Shown piece after piece: positions 1 to 6,597 of a stretch of 17,117 nucleotides of DNA. The stretch comes from Pseudobdellovibrionaceae bacterium. Its GTDB lineage: Bacteria; Bdellovibrionota; Bdellovibrionia; Bdellovibrionales; Bdellovibrionaceae. Below the pieces are notes generated by a model. The model was not told the origin of the DNA. It was given only the letters and a program-made list of their open reading frames with translations, and did no database searches. The stretch's first letter is position 1, and every line of letters starts with the position of its first letter. The translations under genes were made by a program, and so were the position numbers. Location of the stretch: positions 1 through 17,117 of the forward strand of contig JACMRP010000180.1 in assembly GCA_014376325.1 (NCBI GenBank). Reading direction: 5' to 3'.

Positions 1-47
1 CGGTGTTCGTCATCGAGTTTCAATACTTTTACGAGGTAATGGCATGA
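1..47 (+). other. possible C-terminal tail of an upstream gene
   Basis: The bases before dapA are open in two frames that end near its start. One frame closes with TGA at 45-47, overlapping the dapA ATG as ATGA, the same junction seen between dapA and dapB. The other closes with TAA at 37-39. Either could be the end of an upstream operon gene. The residues do not resemble the usual end of LysA or ArgH, so I do not name it. A Shine-Dalgarno-like GAGGT at 32-36 belongs to dapA. Confidence 0.2.
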
Positions 48-928
48 TCAATTTAAAATCAACGATAACTGCACTGGTGACACCATTCCAAAATGGCGAA
101 GTAGATTTCGGATCTCTAGAGACCTTAGTTTCTCATCAAGTAAAGAATGGCATCGAAGGCTTTGTAATTAACGGAACGACGGCGGAAAGCCCGACGCTTT
201 CCGATAAGGAGCGCGAAAAGATTTTCAAACACGTTCGCGGAATAGTAGGCGCAAAGTTTCCACTCATTATGGGAACAGGGTCTAACAGCACCGCACAAAC
301 CGCGGTGCTATCTAAACTCTCCGCAGAGTGGGGTGCGGATGCACTGCTTGTCGTTGTGCCTTATTACAACAAGCCTCCCCAGCGCGGACTCGTAAAACAT
401 TTTTCCGAAGTCGCAAAGGCAACGTCATTGCCATTGTTGTTATATAACGTACCTGGCAGAACCATCACGGCGCTTTCAACTGACAGCATCGCGACACTTT
501 CTAAAGTGCAAAATATTGTTGGTATTAAAGAAGCTTCTGGAAGTATAGATTTTGCGAAGGAAATTATTCAAAAAACAAATTCAGAATTTATCCTACTTTC
601 AGGTGATGACGGAACCTACGTAGAATTTCTGAACTCGGGCGGTCACGGAGTGATTTCCGTCGCTAGTCACATTGTTCCTAAACAAATGCTGAATTGGAAA
701 GACCTTGTCGCTTCTGGAAAGCTAGAAGAGGCGCGTGCCGACTTCAAAAAATATTCAAAATTGATCGATCACCTTTTCGTAGAAGCCAATCCAATCCCGG
801 TCAAAATGGCGTTGTACCAAATGGGCATCATAAAGTCGCCGGAGCTAAGGTTGCCACTAGTCTCGATGGCAGATGAACTTGCGCAGAAGATGAAGCAAGT
901 GCTAATGAACGCCGGAGTTCTTTCATGA
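44..928 (+). CDS. dapA: 4-hydroxy-tetrahydrodipicolinate synthase
   Basis: The 294-residue product condenses pyruvate with aspartate semialdehyde, the first step committed to diaminopimelate and lysine, in the cytoplasm. It is a full-length TIM-barrel member of the DHDPS/NAL family. The Schiff-base lysine is K162 in GIKEASGS. The catalytic-triad tyrosines are Y107 (in PYYNKPP) and Y134 (in YNVPGRT), and R139 is the expected substrate-binding arginine. The usual GTTGE motif reads GTTAE here (residues 44-48): both threonines and the glutamate are kept and the glycine is alanine, a mild change. The ATG start is preceded by GAGGT at 32-36 and gives the normal family N terminus. It overlaps dapB by 4 nt (ATGA at 925-928), which suggests translational coupling and supports a dap operon. 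Identification is firm; other NAL-family aldolases are unlikely given the dapB neighbour. Confidence 0.96.
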   Translation: MINLKSTITALVTPFQNGEVDFGSLETLVSHQVKNGIEGFVINGTTAESPTLSDKEREKIFKHVRGIVGAKFPLIMGTGSNSTAQTAVLSKLSAEWGADALLVVVPYYNKPPQRGLVKHFSEVAKATSLPLLLYNVPGRTITALSTDSIATLSKVQNIVGIKEASGSIDFAKEIIQKTNSEFILLSGDDGTYVEFLNSGGHGVISVASHIVPKQMLNWKDLVASGKLEEARADFKKYSKLIDHLFVEANPIPVKMALYQMGIIKSPELRLPLVSMADELAQKMKQVLMNAGVLS

Positions 929-1641
929 AGAAAAAAATCAAAGTTGGCCTGGTGGGCGCAAGTGGACGAATGGGTCAAGAAATCACGAATATCCTTAAAG
1001 AACAGCCGATCTTTGAGCTGCACTTAGCAATTTGTCGGCAAGCTTCGTTAGCGGAATTCGCTTATACTCGGCCAAATCTATCATTTCCGGAAGCTTCGGA
1101 TGTCGACTTGTGGATCGATTTTTCTGGGCCAGAGCTTTTAACAAAACTGCTTGCGGTCGCGGTTAGAAGTAAAACTCCGGTAGTCTCGGGCACCACAGGC
1201 ATAAGCGCGGTGCAGGTTAAAGCTCTTAAAAAAGCGGCGCAAAAAATTCCGGTACTGTGGGCATCCAATATGAGTCTTGGCGTTGCCGTCGTGACGGAAG
1301 CGCTTGAAGTTTTTAGCCGAATTCGCCAGTTTGACTTTCAAATTGAAGAGTTTCATCACAGCAAAAAGAAAGATCGTCCAAGCGGCACCGCGAAGAGCCT
1401 TCAGCAGAGACTCGAACTGGTGGTTGGACGAAGTTTACCGGAGCCAATTTCGATTCGCGGCGGGGGTATTTTCGGTGTCCATAAAGTTCACGCGATGGCC
1501 GAAGAAGAGCACATCGTCTTCGAACATATGGCCTTAAATCGAGCTGTTTTCGCGCGGGGTGCAGTTACGGCAGCCCAATGGCTGTGTTCTAAGAAAAAAG
1601 GCTACTACAGTATGCGAGATGTTCTCTACAATAAGAACTGA
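925..1641 (+). CDS. dapB: 4-hydroxy-tetrahydrodipicolinate reductase
   Basis: DapB reduces the DapA product with NAD(P)H to tetrahydrodipicolinate. The N-terminal Rossmann fold has the nucleotide loop GLVGASGRMG (residues 8-17) and the SGTTG segment at 88-92. The substrate-binding domain carries EEFHHSKKKDRPSGTA, with the H144-H145 pair and K148 matching H159, H160 and K163 of the E. coli enzyme, and the downstream GGGIFGVHKV segment. At 238 residues it is shorter than E. coli DapB (273) but within the family range; the trimming lies in the region after the nucleotide loop. The ATG start overlaps the dapA stop by 4 nt, and its stop TGA shares its last base with the ATG of the next gene (1641). 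These junctions make co-transcription and coupled translation very likely. Identification is firm. Confidence 0.95.
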   Translation: MKKKIKVGLVGASGRMGQEITNILKEQPIFELHLAICRQASLAEFAYTRPNLSFPEASDVDLWIDFSGPELLTKLLAVAVRSKTPVVSGTTGISAVQVKALKKAAQKIPVLWASNMSLGVAVVTEALEVFSRIRQFDFQIEEFHHSKKKDRPSGTAKSLQQRLELVVGRSLPEPISIRGGGIFGVHKVHAMAEEEHIVFEHMALNRAVFARGAVTAAQWLCSKKKGYYSMRDVLYNKN

Positions 1642-2141
1642 TGGATGACCAAAAACACCAATCGTTAGTTCACATTGCCGTCGACCTTGTTGGCGGAACG
1701 GCACTAGCCCAAGACATCGTTAGAAACTTAAGCAGAGTGGGAGAAGTTTCTGCTATTTCATCCGTGTACAAGCGCTACTTAGGCAGCAACCGTGTCGATC
1801 TCAATTCGAATATCGAAACTGTTGTCAGGTTTGAAACTAACTGTGCCGTCGATGAGCTGCTGTGGCATTTCAAACAATTTTCGCGAGACAAAAAAGTAAG
1901 CCTCAATCTGTTGTCGTACGATGACTTAGTGGTCTTATCTCCTCAGTTAACTCTGCCAAACCCCAGTATGCACACGGACATGTTGATCGTGCGTTGCGCA
2001 TCCGAAGCTTGGCCAGAGTACCAGCACCCAATCATGATGAAGACCCTCAGCGAAATTGCGCGTACGGCAATGCCTTCGACCGACTCAGAGTTCTTTTTGC
2101 AGGGAAAAAGCCTGGTTGATTTTTCTAAAGTTGAGTCGTAA
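1641..2141 (+). CDS. degenerate FolK (HPPK)-like protein, probably not catalytic
   Basis: The 166-residue product has the layout of 6-hydroxymethyl-7,8-dihydropterin pyrophosphokinase. There is a first strand with a GG turn (HIAVDLVGG), a VSAISSVYK strand where HPPK has SSxYET, a mid-region strand (VVRFETN) followed by a [10 protein letters not shown] helix, then [19 protein letters not shown] and a final KTLSEIA helix matching the PLAEIAP end of HPPK. The chemistry seems lost. The DLDIL motif that supplies the two Mg-binding aspartates (D95 and D97 in E. coli) reads SLNLL at 87-91, PHP reads PNP at 106-108, and the following arginine position looks like D113. I infer a pseudoenzyme or a protein reusing the HPPK fold for binding. 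It starts on the last base of dapB's stop and lies 22 nt before the transaldolase gene, so it is part of the dap operon. The fold assignment is by eye from a pattern match. Confidence 0.6.
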   Translation: MDDQKHQSLVHIAVDLVGGTALAQDIVRNLSRVGEVSAISSVYKRYLGSNRVDLNSNIETVVRFETNCAVDELLWHFKQFSRDKKVSLNLLSYDDLVVLSPQLTLPNPSMHTDMLIVRCASEAWPEYQHPIMMKTLSEIARTAMPSTDSEFFLQGKSLVDFSKVES

Positions 2142-2163
2142 AGATGAAGGACTGGAGGCATCA

Positions 2164-2814
2164 ATGAAGTTCTTTATCGACACGGCCGAAATTGAAGAAA
2201 TTAAACAAGCTAATTTGCGCGGCTGGGTGGACGGGGTCACTACGAATCCATCATTGATTGCGAAGTCTGGAAAAGATTTTTTTGAAGTTATCAAAGAGAT
2301 CTGCAAAGAGGTTCCGGGCAAGCCGGTCTCTGCAGAGGTCATCAGTTTAAAAGCTGACGAAATGCTGCGCGAGGGCCTCGTGCTCGCAAAGTTGTCAGAC
2401 AACGTAGTTGTTAAAATTCCCATGTGCGAAGACGGTATGATCGCGGTTAAAAAGTTAACTGCCGAAGGCATTCGCACCAATGTCACCCTAGTCTTTTCGC
2501 CAGTTCAAGCCTTGTTAGCAGCAAAAGCTGGCGCAAGCATGGTCTCCCCGTTTGTCGGAAGACTTGATGATATCGGGGTTAACGGCATGGATATGGTTAG
2601 TCAGGTTATCCAAATTTATCAAAACTATGACTTCAACACAGAAGTATTGGTCGCGAGCGTAAGAAGCCCGATGCATATCCAAGACGCTGCCGAAATGGGT
2701 GCCGATATCGCAACGATTCCATTTAAGGTAATGCAACAGATGACCGCACACCCACTCACCGACAAAGGCATTAAGTCTTTCATGGATGACTGGAATAAGG
2801 CGCAGAAAAAATAG
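2164..2814 (+). CDS. tal: small (TalC/FSA-type) transaldolase
   Basis: The 216-residue product belongs to the compact transaldolase subfamily, which moves a dihydroxyacetone unit in the non-oxidative pentose phosphate pathway. Diagnostic segments are [39 protein letters not shown] with Schiff-base lysine K84, SPFVGRLDD, and [19 protein letters not shown] near the C terminus. Two positions separate true transaldolases from fructose-6-phosphate aldolases: E58 (Gln59 in E. coli FSA) and F130 (Tyr131 in FSA). Both are of the transaldolase type, so I call tal rather than fsa. The ATG at 2164 is chosen over longer in-frame alternatives because GGAGG at 2154-2158 lies 5 nt upstream and the protein then begins exactly as the family does. 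The next gene starts on the base after its TAG stop. Confidence 0.93.
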   Translation: MKFFIDTAEIEEIKQANLRGWVDGVTTNPSLIAKSGKDFFEVIKEICKEVPGKPVSAEVISLKADEMLREGLVLAKLSDNVVVKIPMCEDGMIAVKKLTAEGIRTNVTLVFSPVQALLAAKAGASMVSPFVGRLDDIGVNGMDMVSQVIQIYQNYDFNTEVLVASVRSPMHIQDAAEMGADIATIPFKVMQQMTAHPLTDKGIKSFMDDWNKAQKK

Positions 2815-3255
2815 ATGAAGACAGCTAAAGTTCTGTTATTTCTTTCGATTGTTACGATGCTGGGTTGTCAAACCGATGGCGTTGTCTTGAAAGATACTCC
2901 ACTGAACATTAGCGAAACCCGCAAAGCTGTCGCGGGCGTTATCGGCCAACCTCGCGCGACCAGTGAAAATGGTCGCGAGATGGTTTCAAAGTACTACGAT
3001 CGCAAAGGAAACAAAGACGAAGCGCAGCTTAAAACGGCGCGCGAACGTTTATCCACCCACGTCACGATATTAGGCGACCGACGCCCTTACGATATTCAGG
3101 TCGAGGTGGTCGTTGAAATCCGCGACCACGACGGAAAGTACCAAGTCGTCGAGCGGGATGAAGGTCGGGCTCAGACCGTTGCTAAAGAAATCCAAAAGGC
3201 GCTTGTCCAAAGTCGCGACAACCGTAACCTTATTGACGATTTCAGAGCCTACTAA
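2815..3255 (+). CDS. small predicted lipoprotein, function unknown
   Basis: The 146-residue product begins with a lipoprotein signal: a lysine-containing start (MKTAK), a hydrophobic stretch, and lipobox M-L-G-C with the lipidated cysteine at 18. The mature part is hydrophilic and rich in charged residues (RERLSTHVT, YDIQVEVVVEIRDHDGKY, RAQTVAKEIQKAL). It ends in a predicted amphipathic helix and resembles small envelope lipoproteins common in Bdellovibrio, but I recognise no named family. Its ATG directly follows the tal stop; the only ribosome-site-like bases are AAGG at 2797-2800, rather far upstream, so it probably depends on coupling. The promoter of the next gene lies over its last codons (from 3233). 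It would be anchored to the outer or inner membrane after processing; the residue after cysteine is Q, not the Asp that retains lipoproteins at the inner membrane in E. coli. Confidence 0.75.
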   Translation: MKTAKVLLFLSIVTMLGCQTDGVVLKDTPLNISETRKAVAGVIGQPRATSENGREMVSKYYDRKGNKDEAQLKTARERLSTHVTILGDRRPYDIQVEVVVEIRDHDGKYQVVERDEGRAQTVAKEIQKALVQSRDNRNLIDDFRAY

Positions 3256-3262
3256 ATACAAT
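3233..3262 (+). promoter_or_regulatory. sigma70-type promoter for the 638-residue exported protein gene
   Basis: TTGACG at 3233-3238 and TACAAT at 3257-3262 each match five of six consensus bases and are separated by 18 nt. The -35 element lies inside the final codons of the upstream lipoprotein gene and the -10 lies just past its TAA stop. Transcription would begin near 3269, immediately before the palindrome at 3272-3302 and about 45 nt before the TTG start. It is the best-looking promoter in the window; activity is inferred. Confidence 0.55.
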
Positions 3263-3271
3263 AGAAGAGTA

Positions 3272-3302
3272 GTCAAATTTTGCAAATTTTGCAAAGTTTG
3301 AC
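3272..3302. repeat. 31-bp near-perfect palindrome containing two tandem TTTTGCAAA units
   Basis: Position by position, 3272-3302 pairs with itself at 14 of 15 positions per arm around a central T (3287). The only exception is T3278 opposite G3296, which is a wobble pair in RNA. The ends are GTCAAA and TTTGAC. The core is two head-to-tail copies of TTTTGCAAA (3278-3286 and 3287-3295), each itself nearly palindromic. It starts a few bases after the predicted transcription start and ends one base before the AGGAG ribosome site (3304-3308). It could be a repressor operator or a 5' leader hairpin. The stem is AT-rich with no directly attached T run, so a terminator is less likely. Confidence 0.8.
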
Positions 3303-3313
3303 CAGGAGTCTTT

Positions 3314-5230
3314 TTGATAACCAAAGCTTTGGTGCTGCCTACTCTTTTGTTGACCACGCTTTCGATTTTTCCGACTTTTTTGGGAACGTTGAAGTACGTT
3401 CCTATTTATAAAACGCTGACAATCCGCGCGAATAAAAAACTTCCGCCGCACATTGCTTACGCGGATTTACATTTTGAATCCAAAAATTCTGACTGGGCAA
3501 ACTTCGACAAGAAATCAAAAATACCTTTGCAGTCTGGCGCCACCGCTAATGCGCAACAGGGTCCTTACGTGTTGACGCAAAAACGAACTCTAGCGGCGAT
3601 GGTGATTCGTAAAAGTCCGGAGCTTTTAATTTCTGCAGCAGAAAATGCGTACAAAACTTCAAGGCAATCAACTCAGGAAAACGAAGGTCCGCAGTGGCTT
3701 AAGAATATCGTTCGTCCGAATGTACTTGGTTCGGACATTTCAAAACTAGACACGTCGGTCGCAGGACTCGTGGCCGCTAAAAGAATCGTCGGTCACGTTG
3801 AGCTAAAAGATGGACTCGCAGTTACGAATGAGCATCACATTGAAGTCCGAAGATCCGACGAAGGAATTTTTCGGGAAATGGGCAGAGTTGATCTAGCGAA
3901 AGGTTCTTACAGCATCGACGTAGATGAAACGACCGGATTTGTATTAGCTCGCTTGATAGATAAATCGGGCGCGACGCTTGGTGAAGGCAGCATTCGTATA
4001 TCGCAACTTCCGAGTGAAGGTCGCTTAGTTTATGGGCCGAGACTCGAGATCGCCCCTAGTCCAAGCTGGAGCGGGAATGTCGGTAGTTACTATCAAAGAA
4101 ATGGTTCGGGTGCACCCAACCCGACTCGTGGCGGACGGGTTACAAGTTTGGGCGGCGAAAAGCCTTTGAACGTTGGTCCTAAGGGCGAAATTAATTTAGA
4201 TAATATTTCTCGGGGATCCTCTACGGTAGTTCGCGCTTCACTTCCAGAACATATGCCCTCTAATAAAATAATGATCACTGGTTCGTCCTCGCTAAATATG
4301 ACGAACTTCCCGACCGCGATGATTTCTGCAATGAAAGACATCGTCGAAGTACCTGGCGCCGGATATAGAGAACTCAAAGAATCGACGGTTATCTGGGGAA
4401 CCATAACCCTTGATAGCAAACCACTTTCTGGAGTTACGGTCATTTCCGAAACTGACTCCGAGGTCAAAGCGATTTACTTCAACGAGTTCTTAATTCCTGA
4501 TCCCAAGTTAACGTCCACAAGTTCAAACGGAATTTACGCATTCATTCAGATTCAGCCCGGCTTTAACGCGATTCTTGCTCAGCGTGGCGACGCGTACTTC
4601 GGACACCAAAATGTTATCGTTGAACCAGGGGTTGTTTCTTTAGGTGATATTGAAAGCACCCTCAAAACAGAATCGGTTCGCGTGCGTGCATTCGATGCGT
4701 TTGCCGGAGAGCCGGTAAGTTTAGTAGCGAATATGCAGAGCCTCAGCGAACCGGTTCAAGTAACCGAAGGCAATGCCGTAGTTATTCTGCCCCACGTATC
4801 CAGACTCAGCATGATCTATACGGAAGTAAATCCAACGTACGTTGCCGCGAACTATTTCTATAACGACAGTGATACATATATCCATTTGCCAGCTATCAAG
4901 CGGGACTGGATCTTGGGACTCAGAGCTGACAACAAAGTCGATGAAATTCCAGGTACCGGAACGGTCATCGGATTTTTCAATGATGAAAACTTCGAAGCCT
5001 ACATGACTGGTGACCAGCGCGAATCGGGAATGCAGATTGTTTACTTCGATGCTGCCGGCCGTCCAGGTACTTCTGGTAAGGGCAAAGCGGGCGGCGGATT
5101 TGTATTGTTTAACGTGCCGGTCGGCGTGCACGAAGCGGTTGTTGTTGGCGCCACTTCAGAACGGATATTTTCGAAAGTCGTACCCATCGACGCGGACGCG
5201 ACATCCGTGCTTAATTTCACAAGCTATTAA
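3314..5230 (+). CDS. large exported protein with carboxypeptidase-regulatory-like beta domains
   Basis: The 638-residue product is not a named family to me. The start is TTG at 3314, supported by AGGAG at 3304-3308 five nt upstream; no ATG gives a comparable N terminus. Residues 5-25 are hydrophobic (ALVLPTLLLTTLSIFPTFLG), so it has a signal peptide or membrane anchor, with no clear AxA cleavage site. The rest is beta-rich and polar, with Ser/Gly/Asn-rich linkers near residues 250-300. A segment around 358-440 (VIWGTITLDSKPLSGVTVI, then SSNGIYAFIQI) follows the pattern of carboxypeptidase-regulatory-like or Cna-B-like beta sandwiches. A second such module may span about 548-636 (TVIGFFNDENFEAYM, then GGGFVLFNVPVG). 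I infer a periplasmic or surface protein, perhaps adhesive or envelope-structural. It has its own promoter and palindrome and ends 3 nt from the convergent murD stop. Confidence 0.7.
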   Translation: MITKALVLPTLLLTTLSIFPTFLGTLKYVPIYKTLTIRANKKLPPHIAYADLHFESKNSDWANFDKKSKIPLQSGATANAQQGPYVLTQKRTLAAMVIRKSPELLISAAENAYKTSRQSTQENEGPQWLKNIVRPNVLGSDISKLDTSVAGLVAAKRIVGHVELKDGLAVTNEHHIEVRRSDEGIFREMGRVDLAKGSYSIDVDETTGFVLARLIDKSGATLGEGSIRISQLPSEGRLVYGPRLEIAPSPSWSGNVGSYYQRNGSGAPNPTRGGRVTSLGGEKPLNVGPKGEINLDNISRGSSTVVRASLPEHMPSNKIMITGSSSLNMTNFPTAMISAMKDIVEVPGAGYRELKESTVIWGTITLDSKPLSGVTVISETDSEVKAIYFNEFLIPDPKLTSTSSNGIYAFIQIQPGFNAILAQRGDAYFGHQNVIVEPGVVSLGDIESTLKTESVRVRAFDAFAGEPVSLVANMQSLSEPVQVTEGNAVVILPHVSRLSMIYTEVNPTYVAANYFYNDSDTYIHLPAIKRDWILGLRADNKVDEIPGTGTVIGFFNDENFEAYMTGDQRESGMQIVYFDAAGRPGTSGKGKAGGGFVLFNVPVGVHEAVVVGATSERIFSKVVPIDADATSVLNFTSY

Positions 5231-5233
5231 TAT

Positions 5234-6514
5234 TTAAGAATAATGAGTTCTAATTTTTTCCTTGAAGAATCTTCCACGATCTTCGAAGCCTTTGAACTCG
5301 TCAAAGCTTGTTCCGCCGGGACTTAATAAGACGATGTCTCCGGATGATGATTTAAGAAAGACGTTGTCTAAAGCATGATCAAGCTTTTCGTAGATATCGC
5401 CGGGCAGTTTCGATTTTGATTTTGCAAGTTCGCCGCAGTTTCCGAAAAATAAAAATTGAATTCTTGGAAGCAAAGCTAGGGTTTGCAGCTCCTCCCACGG
5501 AAGGCTTTTGTCTTTTCCGCCAAGTAAAACAAACAGTTGACCCTTTGCTGAAAGGCCTTCATGTACAACTTCAGCAGCAGTCAGCACGCTGTTCATCGCG
5601 GTTGCCTTGCTGTCGTTTATGAACTGGATGCCGTCAAATAGGCCAACATTTTCAAGGCGATGTTCTAAGCCTTTAAAAGCTTTGATGCCTTGAATGGAAG
5701 AAATCGGCCAATGACAGTGAATCGCAATTTTCGCGGCAAGCGCGATATTATCTTGGTTGTGTGATCCCAACAGCTTCGAATGTGAAAGTGCGTGCGGTTG
5801 CAAAGCTTTGTCGTCGCGTAAGCAAACGATGCATCGGTCGAACTCAGCTTGACCGTGGGCAAAGTCATAAAGCTCTCCGCCATTGCTGTTGATGAAAAGA
5901 TTTCCAGAGGTCTGATCTATGATTCGCCATTTTGTTAGGTAATAGTCTTCGAGCGAATCGTAACGTTCCATATGATTCGGCGAAAGAAACGTAATTGCGG
6001 CATGGTCTAGTTTTAGTTCCGCAGAATTTTCAAGTTGATAACTAGAAAGCTCTAGCAGAATCCACTGCGCACGTTTTCTGGCTCCGGTTTCGACCTCATA
6101 AACGTAGTCGCAGAAAGGTGTTCCCAAGTTCCCGCCGACAAATCCGTTTTTATCGAAAGCCAATAATCCGGCTCCGAGCAAAGAGACCGTCGTGCTTTTC
6201 CCAAGGGAACCGGTAATTCCAATGAGTTTTTCATCAGCTAGCGATTCGCAGGCCAAATTAATTTCGCTAGTAACCTGCACGCCAGATTCTATCGCGCTTT
6301 GGATCCATTCTGAGGAAAGGGGCACGCCTGGCGATACGACTAAAGTGCGGGGCATTCCTTCGCGCATAAGCATTTGCGCATCGCTAAACTGTGCTGGCGA
6401 TTTTTGATCGAAGGTCAAAACATCTTGGCGTTTGAAACCTCGATGTAAGAGCAGTCTTTCGGCGGACTCTCCGCTTTTACCCATACCAACGATAGCTACT
6501 GGAGTTTGAATCAT
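5234..6514 (-). CDS. murD: UDP-N-acetylmuramoyl-L-alanine--D-glutamate ligase
   Basis: MurD adds D-glutamate to UDP-MurNAc-L-Ala in the cytoplasm during peptidoglycan precursor synthesis. The 426-residue reading shows the N-terminal nucleotide-like domain (VAIVGMGKSG), the ATP loop ITGSLGKSTT (100-109), GGNLG with N129, LLELSSYQLE with E155, SPNHMERY with H181, the carbamylated-lysine position K195 (TKWRII), GSHNQDN, LEHRLEN, INDSKAT, LGGKDKS and LLSPGGTSFDEFKGF. These match the order of E. coli MurD. Two departures: the loop asparagine of GSNGKS is leucine, and DHMDRY reads NHMERY. A TTG six codons upstream (6532) is possible, but ATG 6514 is preferred because it gives the normal MIQTPVAIVG start and no ribosome site precedes the TTG. 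The gene stands alone, outside a division/cell-wall cluster, and diverges from the phosphoesterase gene. Confidence 0.93.
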   Translation of the reverse strand: MIQTPVAIVGMGKSGESAERLLLHRGFKRQDVLTFDQKSPAQFSDAQMLMREGMPRTLVVSPGVPLSSEWIQSAIESGVQVTSEINLACESLADEKLIGITGSLGKSTTVSLLGAGLLAFDKNGFVGGNLGTPFCDYVYEVETGARKRAQWILLELSSYQLENSAELKLDHAAITFLSPNHMERYDSLEDYYLTKWRIIDQTSGNLFINSNGGELYDFAHGQAEFDRCIVCLRDDKALQPHALSHSKLLGSHNQDNIALAAKIAIHCHWPISSIQGIKAFKGLEHRLENVGLFDGIQFINDSKATAMNSVLTAAEVVHEGLSAKGQLFVLLGGKDKSLPWEELQTLALLPRIQFLFFGNCGELAKSKSKLPGDIYEKLDHALDNVFLKSSSGDIVLLSPGGTSFDEFKGFEDRGRFFKEKIRTHYS

Positions 6515-6540
6515 GGGCTGATAATCACTCAAAAAACTGG

Positions 6541-6569
6541 CTTTGCAAAGCTTTGATTATTAGATCAAA
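6541..6569. promoter_or_regulatory. paired palindromes in the murD / phosphoesterase divergent region
   Basis: The divergent gap of about 80 bases holds two adjacent symmetric elements: a perfect 10-bp palindrome CTTTGCAAAG (6541-6550) and an inverted repeat TTTGAT - 6 nt - ATCAAA (6552-6569). TTGCAA at 6543-6548 could also serve as a poor -35 with CAAAAT at 6566-6571 (17-nt spacing) for the plus-strand gene. A shared operator for both genes is plausible but inferred. The TTTGCAAA core is the same as in the palindrome at 3272-3302. Confidence 0.35.
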
Positions 6570-6597
6570 ATTAAAACTAGGCTGTCTGGGGTGATGA

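Noticed and set aside
1..43. Tail of lysA as the upstream gene
   Set aside because: Neither frame shows the usual LysA C-terminal IRRRE-type ending; too little sequence to name it.
2056..2163. Longer N terminus for the transaldolase
   Set aside because: It would overlap the FolK-like gene by 86 nt in another frame and add residues absent from the family. GGAGG at 2154-2158 clearly marks ATG 2164.
3272..3302. Intrinsic terminator of the dap operon
   Set aside because: The stem is AT-rich, lacks a GC-rich core and is not followed directly by a T run; the nearest T run begins about 8 nt later, after the AGGAG site. An operator or leader hairpin fits better, though a terminator cannot be fully excluded.
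4093..4467. 124-residue minus-strand open frame inside the 638-residue gene
   Set aside because: No ribosome site or recognisable domain, and it lies antisense to a well-supported gene.
6515..6532. TTG 6532 as the murD start
   Set aside because: No ribosome-site-like bases precede it, whereas ATG 6514 gives the usual MurD beginning.
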